A stretch of DNA of 37,345 nucleotides from an uncultured Hyphomicrobiales bacterium (GTDB lineage Bacteria > Pseudomonadota > Alphaproteobacteria > Rhizobiales > Beijerinckiaceae), in NCBI GenBank assembly GCA_903877935.1, contig CAIRGA010000016.1, positions 1-37,345 on the forward strand. The letters are read 5' to 3'. The position numbers and the translations under genes were made by a program. Below, piece after piece: positions 17,911-27,146 of this stretch. Positions within the stretch are counted from its first letter, which is position 1; each line of letters opens with the position of its first letter. The notes beneath the pieces are model-generated. The model was not told where the DNA came from. It saw nothing but the letters and a program-made list of their open reading frames with translations, and did not search any database.

Positions 17911-18336
17911 TTGGTCTATCTTTGGGTAAAAATTGTTCATGTTCTCGCCGTTATCTCCTGGATGGCGGGTTTGCTTTATTTACCGAGACTTTTTGTCTAC
18001 CATTCGACCGTTTCGATTGGGTCTGCGACGTCGGAGACGTTCAAGGTTATGGAACGGCGATTATTAAAAGCCATTATGACGCCGGCTATGCTTGTAGCTT
18101 GGATCGCAGGGCTTTGGATGGCATTTTCAAGCGGCGCGGTCGGCGAGGGTTGGTTTCACGCTAAGCTATTGGCGGTGCTGATTCTCAGCGGTACGCATGG
18201 TATGATGGCTGTTCAGGTGAAACGCTTCGGACGGGACGAAAATCGGCACTCTTCCAAATACTATCGTATTTTCAATGAGATACCGACGCTTTTGATGATT
18301 GCTGCGGTGACGCTTGTGATTTTAAAGCCGTTTTAA
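17911..18336 (+). CDS. hemJ: Protoporphyrinogen oxidase HemJ
   Basis: An inner-membrane protein that oxidises protoporphyrinogen IX to protoporphyrin IX in organisms without HemG or HemY. The 141-residue protein has four hydrophobic segments. The first holds the conserved His in VKIVHVLAVISWMAGLLYLPRLFVYH, and the third segment is AKLLAVLILSGTHGMM. The start is TTG 17911 with AAGGGG about 7 bases before, directly after hemE. Two heme enzymes in tandem support the call; older annotations name this family CopD-like or UPF0093. Confidence 0.92.
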   Translation: MVYLWVKIVHVLAVISWMAGLLYLPRLFVYHSTVSIGSATSETFKVMERRLLKAIMTPAMLVAWIAGLWMAFSSGAVGEGWFHAKLLAVLILSGTHGMMAVQVKRFGRDENRHSSKYYRIFNEIPTLLMIAAVTLVILKPF

Positions 18337-18547
18337 TGTGCGGCAATTTTGGGATCACTTGCCCTTTTAAAAAAAAGGCGGTATCGAAGCAGCGTTCTGT
18401 TCTCGAAACCTCCAATCTTGACGGGTAGCATCCTCGTTTTCTCAGTCGGTTGGGCCAGCTCAGTTCGCTGGATGTCTGTTGGTTTTGATTTTCCCCATCT
18501 ATCCCATCGTGATGCCTTTTGGCATTGCTGCACTTTAGAGTCTGTTT
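18337..18547 (+). promoter_or_regulatory. rho leader region with hairpin and C-rich tract
   Basis: A 211-base untranslated gap before rho. A hairpin GTGATGCC-TTTT-GGCATTGC (18509-18528, two G-U pairs) ends 19 bases before the rho ATG. Just before it, 18486-18508 is C-rich and G-poor, resembling a rut site, so autogenous Rho regulation is possible. A weaker stem CCAGC/GCTGG lies further upstream, near 18460. No promoter could be assigned with confidence. Confidence 0.4.
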
Positions 18548-19813
18548 ATGCGCGAGATGAAGCTTCAGGAACTTAAAAAGAAGTCCCCAACCGAGATGTT
18601 GGCGTTTGCCGATGAGCTGTCGGTCGAAAATGCCGGGACGATGCGCAAACAGGAATTGATGTTTGCGATCTTGAAGCAATTAGCAGCCAATGAAACAGAG
18701 ATTATCGGTGAGGGTGTCGTTGAGGTTTTACCGGACGGCTTTGGGTTTTTACGCTCGCCCGATTCGAATTACCTCGCTGGGCCAGATGATATCTATGTTT
18801 CGCCAGCGCAAATTCGGCGGTTTGGTTTACGGACGGGTGACACGGTCGAAGGGCAAATCCGCGGCCCTAAAGACGGCGAACGTTATTTTGCGCTCGTGAA
18901 GGTGAATACGATTAATTTCGAAGATCCTGAGAAGGCGCGCCATAAGGTTAATTTCGACAATTTGACGCCGCTTTATCCAAATGAACGGCTCAAGCTTGAG
19001 ATTGAGGATCCGACGCGGAAGGATTTTTCGGCGCGCGTCATTGATATTGTTTCGCCGATCGGGAAGGGCCAACGTGGTTTGATTGTTGCGCCGCCGCGGA
19101 CGGGTAAAACTGTATTGCTGCAGAATATTGCGCAATCGATCACGACCAATCATCCGGAATGTTATTTGATCGTTTTGTTGATCGACGAGCGGCCGGAAGA
19201 AGTGACGGATATGCAGCGCTCGGTAAATGGCGAGGTTGTTTCCTCCACCTTTGATGAGCCTGCGTCGCGGCATGTTCAAGTGGCCGAGATGGTGATTGAA
19301 AAGGCGAAGCGTTTGGTAGAGCATGGTCGCGATGTGGTGATCTTGTTGGATTCGATCACGCGTCTAGGCAGGGCCTACAACACGGTTGTTCCGTCTTCCG
19401 GGAAGGTTCTAACGGGTGGTGTGGATGCCAATGCTTTGCAGCGGCCTAAGCGGTTCTTTGGTGCGGCTCGTAATATTGAAGAGGGCGGCTCGCTAACGAT
19501 TATCGCGACGGCGTTGATCGATACGGGCAGCCGGATGGATGAAGTGATCTTCGAAGAGTTCAAGGGAACGGGCAATTCGGAAATTATTCTGGATCGTAAG
19601 GTCTCGGATAAGCGGGTATTCCCGGCGCTCGATATTACCCGGTCGGGTACACGTAAGGAGGAGCTTTTGGTTCCAGCTGACGTGCTTAAAAAGATGTATG
19701 TCTTGCGTCGGATTCTTAATCCGATGGGTACTGTCGATGCGATTGAATTCCTTGCGGACAAGCTCCGGCAGACCAAGACCAATACGGACTTCTTTGAGTC
19801 GATGAATACCTGA
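18548..19813 (+). CDS. rho: Transcription termination factor Rho
   Basis: Hexameric RNA-dependent ATPase that ends transcription at rut sites. The 421-residue protein has the N-terminal helix bundle (about 1-48), a cold-shock-like RNA-binding fold with GFGFLRS (residues 64-70), Walker A APPRTGKT (181-188), and the R-loop region near [17 protein letters not shown]. Length is as in E. coli (419) with no insertion. ATG 18548 gives [14 protein letters not shown]; a second ATG three codons on is also possible. The long leader suggests own regulation. Confidence 0.97.
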   Translation: MREMKLQELKKKSPTEMLAFADELSVENAGTMRKQELMFAILKQLAANETEIIGEGVVEVLPDGFGFLRSPDSNYLAGPDDIYVSPAQIRRFGLRTGDTVEGQIRGPKDGERYFALVKVNTINFEDPEKARHKVNFDNLTPLYPNERLKLEIEDPTRKDFSARVIDIVSPIGKGQRGLIVAPPRTGKTVLLQNIAQSITTNHPECYLIVLLIDERPEEVTDMQRSVNGEVVSSTFDEPASRHVQVAEMVIEKAKRLVEHGRDVVILLDSITRLGRAYNTVVPSSGKVLTGGVDANALQRPKRFFGAARNIEEGGSLTIIATALIDTGSRMDEVIFEEFKGTGNSEIILDRKVSDKRVFPALDITRSGTRKEELLVPADVLKKMYVLRRILNPMGTVDAIEFLADKLRQTKTNTDFFESMNT

Positions 19814-19849
19814 TTGTAGGACAACGCGTGTTCATTTGAGGATCGATTC

Positions 19850-21169
19850 GTGAGCGATACGATCTTTGCCGTTGCGACCGGTCGCGGTAAATCTGGCTTG
19901 AGCGTGGTTCGGGTAAGTGGCCCGGACGCTGCCGCGGCTCTGGAAAGCTTTCAAATACGGTCTTTAATACCACGGCGAGCGTCGCTTCGTCGGTTGATGG
20001 CGCGCGACGGTGGGGTGATCGATGAGGCGGTATGCCTTTGGTTCCCGGCTCCGGCAAGTTTTACGGGTGAAGATACCCTGGAATTTCATTGTCACGGCGC
20101 TCTCAGCGTTGTTTCGCTCATGTTGGAGCTGCTGGGTCAAATCCCTGGATTTAGGTTGGCTCAACCCGGTGAATTCTCGCGCCGTGCGTTGGACAATGGG
20201 CGTCTTGATTTGGCGTCGGCAGAAGGCCTGTCGGATTTGATCGATTCGGAGACGGAACAGCAAAGGCGGCAGGCTATTCGGCAGCTGATGGGCGGGCTTA
20301 GCCGTGAGGTCGATGGTTGGCGGGCCGAATTGATTGGGGTCCTTGCACTATTTGAGGCCGAGCTTGATTTTTCTGATGAGGGCGACGTTGATACGGGGGT
20401 TTTGCACGAAGCAGGTGCCCGACTTACTCGCTTGCGCGACCAGATGGCCAGTATACTGGCAGCGGGCATTCGCGGCGAAAGGGTAAGAGAGGGCATTATC
20501 GTTGTCCTCGCGGGTGCGCCCAATGCTGGTAAGTCGACCCTTTTAAACGCTTTAGCGCAACGGGATGTCGCCATTGTCTCGCCGATTCCGGGTACGACAC
20601 GAGACATTGTTGAGGCACGGCTCGATTTGGGTGGTTATCCTGTAACCGTTTTGGATACGGCGGGGCTGAGGACGTCTTCCGATATCGTGGAACAGGAGGG
20701 CGTTAAGCGCATGTTGGCTCGCGCCGCCGTAGCAGATATCGTGCTTTGGCTACAGAGAGCCGATGAGCTACAGGCAGGCCTTCCTGCAGAACTGGAAGAT
20801 GTCACGGGCATCGTTATTCCGGTCGTGACGCAAATTGATCGAGCGCCCGCGGGCGGTGATGGTATCGCCATTTCTGCTTTGACGGGCGAAGGAATGAGCC
20901 AACTATTTTCAGTGTTGGGTGAGTTGTCGACCCGATTGGCGGGGAGCGGTGGTGAAAGCGCGCTATTGACCCGGGCTCGGCATCGGGAGGCGGTGGCGGA
21001 AGCCCTCGAATCGATTGACAGGGCGTTGGGCATCCTTCATTCAACAGGCACCGAATTGGTCGTCGAGGAGGTTCGGATTGCGATGCGGGCGGTAGCTCGG
21101 GTCACCGGCCATGTTGGGGTCGAGCATGTTCTCGATCAATTATTTTCACAGTTCTGCATTGGTAAGTGA
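19850..21169 (+). CDS. mnmE: tRNA modification GTPase MnmE (TrmE)
   Basis: With MnmG it forms the 5-(carboxymethyl)aminomethyl group on U34 of certain tRNAs. The 439-residue protein has the folate-binding N-terminal domain (1-115), a helical domain, and an inserted G domain: G1 GAPNAGKS (222-229), G2 TTRD (249-252), G3 DTAG (269-272), and C-terminal FCIGK. The G4 position reads TQID (327-330) instead of NKxD, which is unusual. GTG 19850 is preceded by GAGGA about 8 bases away. Its partner mnmG follows directly. Confidence 0.96.
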   Translation: MSDTIFAVATGRGKSGLSVVRVSGPDAAAALESFQIRSLIPRRASLRRLMARDGGVIDEAVCLWFPAPASFTGEDTLEFHCHGALSVVSLMLELLGQIPGFRLAQPGEFSRRALDNGRLDLASAEGLSDLIDSETEQQRRQAIRQLMGGLSREVDGWRAELIGVLALFEAELDFSDEGDVDTGVLHEAGARLTRLRDQMASILAAGIRGERVREGIIVVLAGAPNAGKSTLLNALAQRDVAIVSPIPGTTRDIVEARLDLGGYPVTVLDTAGLRTSSDIVEQEGVKRMLARAAVADIVLWLQRADELQAGLPAELEDVTGIVIPVVTQIDRAPAGGDGIAISALTGEGMSQLFSVLGELSTRLAGSGGESALLTRARHREAVAEALESIDRALGILHSTGTELVVEEVRIAMRAVARVTGHVGVEHVLDQLFSQFCIGK

Positions 21170-21176
21170 ACGAGGG

Positions 21177-21192
21177 TGTTTCACGTGAAACA
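21177..21192. other. parS centromere-like site 1
   Basis: TGTTTCACGTGAAACA, a perfect 16-base palindrome identical to the bacterial parS consensus bound by ParB. It lies at the mnmE-mnmG junction, about 4.5 kb from the predicted origin; parA and parB lie 2.6 kb and more downstream. Confidence 0.93.
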
Positions 21193-21199
21193 AGAGTCG

Positions 21200-23104
21200 A
21201 TGCCGATAAAAGCAATGGGCTGTGAAACGGCCCGTTTCGACGTCATCGTGGTCGGTGGTGGCCATGCGGGAACCGAGGCTGCGGCCGCGGCGGCGCGCTT
21301 TGGTGCGCGTACAGTTTTAGTCACAACCTCTTTGGATGCCATCGGAACAATGTCGTGCAATCCAGCCATCGGGGGCTTGGGTAAGGGCCATTTGGTCCGG
21401 GAGATTGACGCCCTTGATGGTGTAATGGCGCGGGCGGCGGATAGAGGCGGTATCCAATTTAGAGTGCTGAACCGCAGCAAGGGACCAGCGGTGCGGGGAC
21501 CGCGCGCTCAAGCCGATCGCAAATTATACCGACAAGCGGTTCAAAGCCTTTTGAAAGCGACTGAAGGCCTCGATTTCATCGAAGGTATGGTCGATGACCT
21601 GATCTTGGATGAGGCCGGCGGGCGCATTTGTGGCATCGTTTTGAAAGATGGGCGACGCCTGTTAGCAGGCGCCATTGTTTTGACCGCCGGTACCTTTCTG
21701 AACGGTTTGGTTCACATCGGACCGGTGCGTTTTTCCGCAGGACGGATCGGCGAGCCTCCGGCTCGGTTGCTGTCCGGGGCTTTGCGCTCGGCCGGGTTCG
21801 AGCTTGGGCGGTTGAAAACCGGTACGCCACCAAGATTGGATGGTCGGACGATTGGCTGGGATCGGTTGCAGATACAATATGGCGACGATCCGATCGAACC
21901 CTTTTCGAGCCTGACCGATAAGATTGAGCAGAGACAGATTGGTTGTGGTGTCACGGCCACCACTGAGGCAGGCCACGATATCATCCGAAACAGTCTTGGA
22001 AGTGCGCCGATCTATACGGGGCAGATTGCTGGACGGGGACCGCGCTATTGTCCCTCGATTGAGGATAAGGTCGTTCGATTCGGGGACAGAACTACCCATC
22101 AGATCTTTTTGGAACCGGAAGGCTTGGATGATCCTACGGTGTACCCAAATGGCATCTCGAGTTCGATGCCGGAAGAGATCCAGCGGGCCTTTGTCGCAAC
22201 GATCCCTGGCTTAGAGAATGCGCGCATTGTTCGTCCGGGTTATGCCATTGAATATGATTTCATAGACCCGCGTGCCCTATGGCCGACGCTCGAGACGAAG
22301 AATGTTGTCGGATTATTCTGCGCTGGCCAGATCAATGGCACGACGGGATATGAGGAAGCGGCGGCGCAGGGATTGATCGCCGGTTTGAACGCGGCGAGGC
22401 GGGCGGGTGGTTTGGATGGCGTGACGGTTGAACGAACCCAAGCCTATATCGGCGTTTTAATTGATGACCTTGTCACACAGGGCGTAACCGAACCCTACCG
22501 GATGTTTACCTCCCGCTCCGAATATCGATTATCGCTGCGGTCCGACAATGCGGACGAGCGGTTGACCCCGTTGGGATTAGAGTGGGGAATTGTTGGGCGG
22601 ACGCGGCAGGTAGATTTTGAAAAGCGGCTAACCGAGCTCGAACAGGCGCGGGCTTTGTTAAAGAGTTTGTCCGTAACGCCGACGGAAGCCATTGGACGTG
22701 GCCTCAAGCTTAACCAGGATGGCATTCGTCGAACCGCCTTCGACGTGTTGTCGTATCCCGGCCAAACGTTGGCGGAGTTGGCCCAACTTTGGCCCGAGCT
22801 TGATCGATTCGGACCCAAAATGGTCGATCGGTTGGAGAACGACGCGCGGTACGCGGTTTATCTCGATCGGCAATTGAAAGACATTGAGTCTTTCCGTCGG
22901 GACGAGGCGCTTTCTATGCCTGCGGATATGGATTATTCCGACATTTCCGGCCTATCGAGCGAGCTTCGCAATAAGCTTTCTTTGGTGAAGCCGAGGACTT
23001 TGGGGCAGGCGGGGCGGATTGAGGGGATGACACCTGCCGCGCTCACGGTGTTGGCGGCAAGGGCCCGGCGCCGCAATAAGCCAGCCATTCGTGAAGCGCT
23101 TTGA
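21200..23104 (+). CDS. mnmG: tRNA uridine-5-carboxymethylaminomethyl modification enzyme MnmG (GidA)
   Basis: FAD-dependent partner of MnmE in U34 modification. Motifs are the dinucleotide fold [48 protein letters not shown], and [28 protein letters not shown] chose ATG 21200 (MPIKAMGCE, 634 residues) because it leaves parS outside the coding region and has AAGAG nearby. GTG 21185 and GTG 21176 are in frame and would read parS as FHVKQ; GTG 21185 has GAGGG at good spacing, so the start is uncertain. It overlaps rsmG by one base. Confidence 0.95.
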   Translation: MPIKAMGCETARFDVIVVGGGHAGTEAAAAAARFGARTVLVTTSLDAIGTMSCNPAIGGLGKGHLVREIDALDGVMARAADRGGIQFRVLNRSKGPAVRGPRAQADRKLYRQAVQSLLKATEGLDFIEGMVDDLILDEAGGRICGIVLKDGRRLLAGAIVLTAGTFLNGLVHIGPVRFSAGRIGEPPARLLSGALRSAGFELGRLKTGTPPRLDGRTIGWDRLQIQYGDDPIEPFSSLTDKIEQRQIGCGVTATTEAGHDIIRNSLGSAPIYTGQIAGRGPRYCPSIEDKVVRFGDRTTHQIFLEPEGLDDPTVYPNGISSSMPEEIQRAFVATIPGLENARIVRPGYAIEYDFIDPRALWPTLETKNVVGLFCAGQINGTTGYEEAAAQGLIAGLNAARRAGGLDGVTVERTQAYIGVLIDDLVTQGVTEPYRMFTSRSEYRLSLRSDNADERLTPLGLEWGIVGRTRQVDFEKRLTELEQARALLKSLSVTPTEAIGRGLKLNQDGIRRTAFDVLSYPGQTLAELAQLWPELDRFGPKMVDRLENDARYAVYLDRQLKDIESFRRDEALSMPADMDYSDISGLSSELRNKLSLVKPRTLGQAGRIEGMTPAALTVLAARARRRNKPAIREAL

Positions 23105-23772
23105 TGATCGCGCGCGGGATCGACAGAAGTGCCGGCGGTTTAGAAGAAGACCGTCTGCGCGCCCTTAATCTCCTCTCTGTTTCACGTGAAACAGTGGCAA
23201 AGTTCGACCAGTATGTCGGGCTTCTTCAGCGCTGGCAAACCATCAAAAATCTCGTCGGCCCCGGAACAATGGCAACTCTATGGACCCGACATATTGTCGA
23301 TAGCGCTCAGCTGGCTTCGTTCGCAACGGACGCACGAATATGGGTCGATATTGGATCTGGCGCCGGATTTCCGGGCCTTGTCGTCGCCATTCTCTTGGCT
23401 GGGCGACCCGACTTCCATATGCATCTTGTTGAGAGCAACGGTCGGAAAGTCGCGTTTTTAAGAGAGGTCGCGCGGACGCTTCAATTGCCCGTAACGGTCC
23501 ATGATTGCCGGATTGAGGCTGCCGTTTCTGCCTTACCTGAAAAGATTGACTGCCTCACGGCGCGGGCGTTGGCATCGCTTAAAGAGCTTTTGGAAATGCA
23601 AGCACAAATTACCAAAAATCCGTGTATAGCCTTGTTTCTAAAGGGACAAGATGTTGATGCGGAATTGACGGAAGCCGCTAAATATTGGAATATACAGGTG
23701 AAAATACACCAGAGCGTCACCGATCCGTCCGGCCATATCGTCGAAGTGATCGCAGCCTCCTTGAAGGTTTGA
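23104..23772 (+). CDS. rsmG: 16S rRNA (guanine527-N7)-methyltransferase RsmG (GidB)
   Basis: Methylates G527 of 16S rRNA with S-adenosylmethionine; loss gives low-level streptomycin resistance in several bacteria. The 222-residue Rossmann methyltransferase has the SAM loop VDIGSGAGFPGLV (residues 81-93) and TARALASLKELLE. The segment LSVSRETV (24-31) is encoded by DNA that includes the second parS site. ATG 23104 overlaps the mnmG stop as TGATG. Confidence 0.95.
   Translation: MIARGIDRSAGGLEEDRLRALNLLSVSRETVAKFDQYVGLLQRWQTIKNLVGPGTMATLWTRHIVDSAQLASFATDARIWVDIGSGAGFPGLVVAILLAGRPDFHMHLVESNGRKVAFLREVARTLQLPVTVHDCRIEAAVSALPEKIDCLTARALASLKELLEMQAQITKNPCIALFLKGQDVDAELTEAAKYWNIQVKIHQSVTDPSGHIVEVIAASLKV
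23178..23193. other. parS centromere-like site 2, inside rsmG
   Basis: A second exact TGTTTCACGTGAAACA, identical to site 1 and 2.0 kb from it. It is read in frame as part of VSRET in RsmG, so protein and DNA function share these bases. Confidence 0.93.
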
Positions 23773-23801
23773 CGCCCGGTTTTGTGAAAAGGTTTTATGC
23801 C

Positions 23802-24653
23802 ATGGAAAAGTCCGACCTCGCTTCCATCCGGTTGTCGCGTTCTGGTCAAAAGCCTCGCGTTCTTGCATTGGCAAACCAAAAGGGTGGCGTTGGCAAAACA
23901 ACAACGGCCATCAATTTGGGGACAGCACTCGCGGCAATTGGTGAGCGCGTTTTGATCATCGATCTTGATCCGCAGGGCAATGCGTCGACGGGTCTGGGCA
24001 TTGATCAAAAGAGCCGTACGGTTTCGACCTATGATATTATGACGGGGGAGGCAAAACTTGCGGATGCAATTCTGGCAACCGCTGTTCCGCGCCTTTCCGT
24101 GTCGCCATCAACATTGGACCTCTTGGGCCTTGAGCTTGAGATTGCGAATGACCGTGACCGTGCCCATAAGCTGAAAAAGGCAATTGCAAGCTTGCACGTC
24201 ACCCAGATGCTGGCCGGTGAAGAAGGCTTCACTTACGTGCTGGTCGATTGTCCACCATCGCTCAATTTGCTGACCATCAACGCCATGGCTGCGGCTGATG
24301 CGGTTGTCGTCCCACTGCAGTGTGAATTCTTCGCGCTCGAAGGGTTGAGCCAGCTGCTGAAGACGGTTGACCAAGTTCGCGAGTCGCTAAACCCCGGTCT
24401 ATCGATCCACGGCATTGTTTTGACCATGTTTGATGCGCGCAATAATCTCTGCTCGCAGGTCGTTGATGATGTACGCGCATTTATGGGCACGAAGGTCTAT
24501 GACACGGTGATCCCGCGCAATGTTCGCGTATCGGAAGCGCCGTCCCACGGCAAGCCTGTTTTGCTCTATGATCTCAAATCAACGGGCGCTCAGGCTTATC
24601 TGCGATTGGCGTCCGAGGTCATTCAACGCGAGCGCGCCTTGCAGGCGGCTTAA
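23802..24653 (+). CDS. parA: Chromosome partitioning ATPase ParA (Soj)
   Basis: DNA-binding ATPase that moves ParB-parS complexes after replication. The 283-residue protein has the deviant Walker A KGGVGKTT (27-34) with signature Lys, IIDLDPQGNASTGLG, and VLVDCPPSLNLLTINAM. It is the short, chromosomal form without an N-terminal HTH. ATG 23802 has AAAAGG 9 bases before; the frame is open further upstream into rsmG. It lies 29 bases after rsmG and 40 before parB. Confidence 0.96.
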   Translation: MEKSDLASIRLSRSGQKPRVLALANQKGGVGKTTTAINLGTALAAIGERVLIIDLDPQGNASTGLGIDQKSRTVSTYDIMTGEAKLADAILATAVPRLSVSPSTLDLLGLELEIANDRDRAHKLKKAIASLHVTQMLAGEEGFTYVLVDCPPSLNLLTINAMAAADAVVVPLQCEFFALEGLSQLLKTVDQVRESLNPGLSIHGIVLTMFDARNNLCSQVVDDVRAFMGTKVYDTVIPRNVRVSEAPSHGKPVLLYDLKSTGAQAYLRLASEVIQRERALQAA

Positions 24654-24693
24654 CGTCGAACCATTATAATCATTGATAATAAGGGGATTTACT

Positions 24694-25566
24694 ATGGCTG
24701 AGGAGCCCACCCGCTCACGTTTGGGTCGCGGACTTGCGGCATTGATTGGCGATGTTGGCGAGGCGGCCATTCCCGCCGAGCGTTCACGCGGCCAACGTCG
24801 GGTTCCTACAGAATTTTTACGACCAAACCCGCGTAATCCCCGCCGGACCTTTATTGAGGCTGATCTTGACGATCTCGTCAATTCGGTCCGTGAAAAGGGC
24901 ATTATCCAACCGATTCTGGTCCGAAATATTCCGGGCATGGATGATGTTTTTGAGATCATTGCTGGCGAGCGGCGTTGGCGCGCAGCACAGCGCGCTTCTT
25001 TGCACGACGTGCCAATCATTATCGTCGAAGCCGGCGATAAAGAAGCGCTTGAAATTGCGATTATCGAAAATGTTCAGCGCTCCGACCTCAACGCGCTGGA
25101 AGAGGCGTTGGGCTATGAGCAATTGATTGCCGAATATGGCTATTCGCAGAATGATTTATCCAAAATCATCGGCAAAAGCCGCAGCCATATCGCCAATACA
25201 ATCCGCCTGGCGCGTTTGCCAGAAAGTGTGAAGGCAATGCTTGCAAACGGCGAATTGACGGCTGGTCATGGTCGCGCGTTGTTGTCGGTTAAGGACCCTG
25301 AAGCATTGGCCCGCCGGATTGTCGAGCGCGGCATGACCGTTCGCGATGTCGAGCGCATCGCCAATGAAGATGATAAAACCGAAAAAGCGCCTCAGGTTTC
25401 ACGCCGTCGGGAAAAAGATCCGGACACGCGCGCGCTTGAAAAAGCGATTGAGGATGTTCTGGGACTCTCAGTATCGATTACACACGGTTCACGCGGCGGC
25501 GAGTTGAAGATTAAATATCGGACACTGGACCAGTTAGATGCGGTCTGCCGTCGATTGCGCGATTAG
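24694..25566 (+). CDS. parB: Chromosome partitioning protein ParB (Spo0J)
   Basis: Binds parS and spreads as a CTP-dependent clamp. The 290-residue protein has the N-terminal ParA-contact region RSRLGRGLAALIGD, the CTP-binding domain with GERRWRA (91-97) and ENVQRSDLNALEEA, and an HTH region (GYSQNDLSKIIGKSRSHIANTIRLARLP). The C-terminal 60 residues form the dimer domain. RBS AAGGGG lies 7 bases before the ATG. Two parS sites lie upstream in this window. Its last 4 bases overlap convergent holA. Confidence 0.97.
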   Translation: MAEEPTRSRLGRGLAALIGDVGEAAIPAERSRGQRRVPTEFLRPNPRNPRRTFIEADLDDLVNSVREKGIIQPILVRNIPGMDDVFEIIAGERRWRAAQRASLHDVPIIIVEAGDKEALEIAIIENVQRSDLNALEEALGYEQLIAEYGYSQNDLSKIIGKSRSHIANTIRLARLPESVKAMLANGELTAGHGRALLSVKDPEALARRIVERGMTVRDVERIANEDDKTEKAPQVSRRREKDPDTRALEKAIEDVLGLSVSITHGSRGGELKIKYRTLDQLDAVCRRLRD

Positions 25567-26594
25567 GCTCGCCCGGCCTGCGAACGCCGCGCAGCGATCG
25601 CTAGCGTTAGACAGGCTCGAGACACAAGGCTTTCGCCTAGCGCAGCATTTTTGCGGCAAGCAGCTTGGGCTTCGCCTAAGGTAGTTATGGCATTTTCGAG
25701 ACTTGATAGGGACCAAAGCGATAGATGGCGCTGAAAAGAGGCGCTACGTTTAAAAAATATACGCGCTTGGCGTTCAACGTCTTGCATGGTCTGCCCGCGG
25801 TCGAGCCCAATCCGTGATTTTGCCAGCACGAGTGCGTGGCGCAATAACGCGGCAACAATAACACCGGCATCTTGGCCCTCCTTGAGGGAGCGATGCAAGG
25901 CTACGTCGGCTCCAACGGAATCACCCATGAAAACGGCATCGGTCAGCATGTCGGTAGCCAATGCCGACGCATCCGCCATAATCGCCTCGACATCCTCCGC
26001 ACCTACACTGGGTTTTCCACGCGCATAGAGCGCTAATTTTTCTATTTCACTGCGAGACAGAAGGCGATCGGCGCCTAAAAGACCTGCCATTAATATTTTT
26101 GCGTCAGAAGTGGCTTTTAGCTCATGTTCAGCCAAAATCTCGTCAATGAGGCGCGGCAAGTCTCGCCCCTCATCGGCATAACAGGGCAGGGCCACGGCAT
26201 GCCCCGACTTTTCGACGCCTGCTCGAAGGGCATGTTTTGCGGGTAGGTCCCCTGCTTCAATCACGACTGGATTTTCCGGCTTTGCAGCAAGCAGCGGCTC
26301 AATGGCTGAATTGATTTGGCGAGAGCCAAGACGAATCCAGATAACCCGACTACCTCCAAAAAGCCCAAGCGTATTGGCTTCATCAACGATTCGGCTGGTG
26401 TCGCCACCCAGATCATCGCCATCCATCCGGATGAGTTGGAAGGCGTCATCAGGATCATCAACCAAGGAGCGCGCGATTGAGCGGCAGCGCTCATGAACGA
26501 GCCCCGCATCTGGTCCATAGACCAAAACCACAGAAAACCGACGGTCGGGCTTTTTAACGAACCGATCAATATCTCCGCCTTTTAACGCGACCAT
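25563..26594 (-). CDS. holA: DNA polymerase III delta subunit
   Basis: Clamp-loader subunit that opens the beta clamp. The 343-residue protein begins MVALKGGDIDRFVKKPD and has LVYGPDAGLVHERCRSIAR, where Walker A is degenerate as normal for delta, and the collar domain with VIVAALLRHALVLAKSR. It is the last gene of leuS-lptE-holA, a common alphaproteobacterial order, 18 bases after lptE. Confidence 0.93.
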   Translation of the reverse strand: MVALKGGDIDRFVKKPDRRFSVVLVYGPDAGLVHERCRSIARSLVDDPDDAFQLIRMDGDDLGGDTSRIVDEANTLGLFGGSRVIWIRLGSRQINSAIEPLLAAKPENPVVIEAGDLPAKHALRAGVEKSGHAVALPCYADEGRDLPRLIDEILAEHELKATSDAKILMAGLLGADRLLSRSEIEKLALYARGKPSVGAEDVEAIMADASALATDMLTDAVFMGDSVGADVALHRSLKEGQDAGVIVAALLRHALVLAKSRIGLDRGQTMQDVERQARIFFKRSASFQRHLSLWSLSSLENAITTLGEAQAACRKNAALGESLVSRACLTLAIAARRSQAGRA

Positions 26595-26612
26595 ATCGTC
26601 GGTCCCTCGTGT

Positions 26613-27146
26613 TTATGATCGGCTGGAGAAATAGGCGGCTAGATTAAGCTGGATTTGCTCAGCAACATCTTTTGCAACCCGAATGCGGGAATCCCGTTGT
26701 GCCCGTACCGCCGCAAACCGTTGGGATAGCCGGTCAATCGAGGCCGTTGCAAATGCCGAGCTTTCAAGAAGCGTCTTCTCATTTAAATCAGTCAGAGTAA
26801 ATTTCGCTGTCAATCGAAGCGCTGCAGCATCCGCCCGCCCTGACGTCGTATCGACTGCTGCGGAGATCGTATTTTCAGTCGTTGTGATAACCAATTTATA
26901 TTTATGCTCTAAAGACGTGTAATTGCCGCCAGAAAGGTTAAAAAGCAGCTCTTCTCTTAAATAATGGCCTGCGACATCGGCAATCGGCGCAACGTCAATG
27001 GCTGAGAGCTCACGTTGTACGGCATTCCCAGCGATCGACGTGCCATAAAGCGGCCTGATGCACGCGGTTGTTAGCATCACGCCAAACAGCGCTAAGCCTG
27101 TGACGACGAAGCGCTTCGTATGGTTCATATTTTTAAACAACGACAT
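26613..27146 (-). CDS. lptE: LPS-assembly lipoprotein LptE
   Basis: Outer-membrane lipoprotein that plugs LptD for lipopolysaccharide insertion. The 177-residue protein has a signal peptide ([19 protein letters not shown]) with lipobox Cys29, then RPLYG, a conserved opening for this family. The LptE call rests on this, length and position between leuS and holA. ATG 27146 has AAAGGA 6 bases before and overlaps the leuS end by 14 bases; ATG 27128 is a weaker option. Confidence 0.88.
   Translation of the reverse strand: MSLFKNMNHTKRFVVTGLALFGVMLTTACIRPLYGTSIAGNAVQRELSAIDVAPIADVAGHYLREELLFNLSGGNYTSLEHKYKLVITTTENTISAAVDTTSGRADAAALRLTAKFTLTDLNEKTLLESSAFATASIDRLSQRFAAVRAQRDSRIRVAKDVAEQIQLNLAAYFSSRS

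Noticed and set aside
18361-18379. GCCCTTTT...AAAAGGC imperfect hairpin after hemJ as a terminator
   Set aside because: There is no T-run after the stem on the plus strand, the stem has a mismatch, and the rest is a simple A/T run.
18349-18576. Possible 75-residue leader peptide before rho, starting at a TTG
   Set aside because: Weak start, no ribosome binding site, runs out of frame into rho, and the composition looks like random translation of the leader.
25391-25412. Third parS-like site (GGTTTCACG) in parB
   Set aside because: Only the left half matches; the right half of the palindrome is missing.
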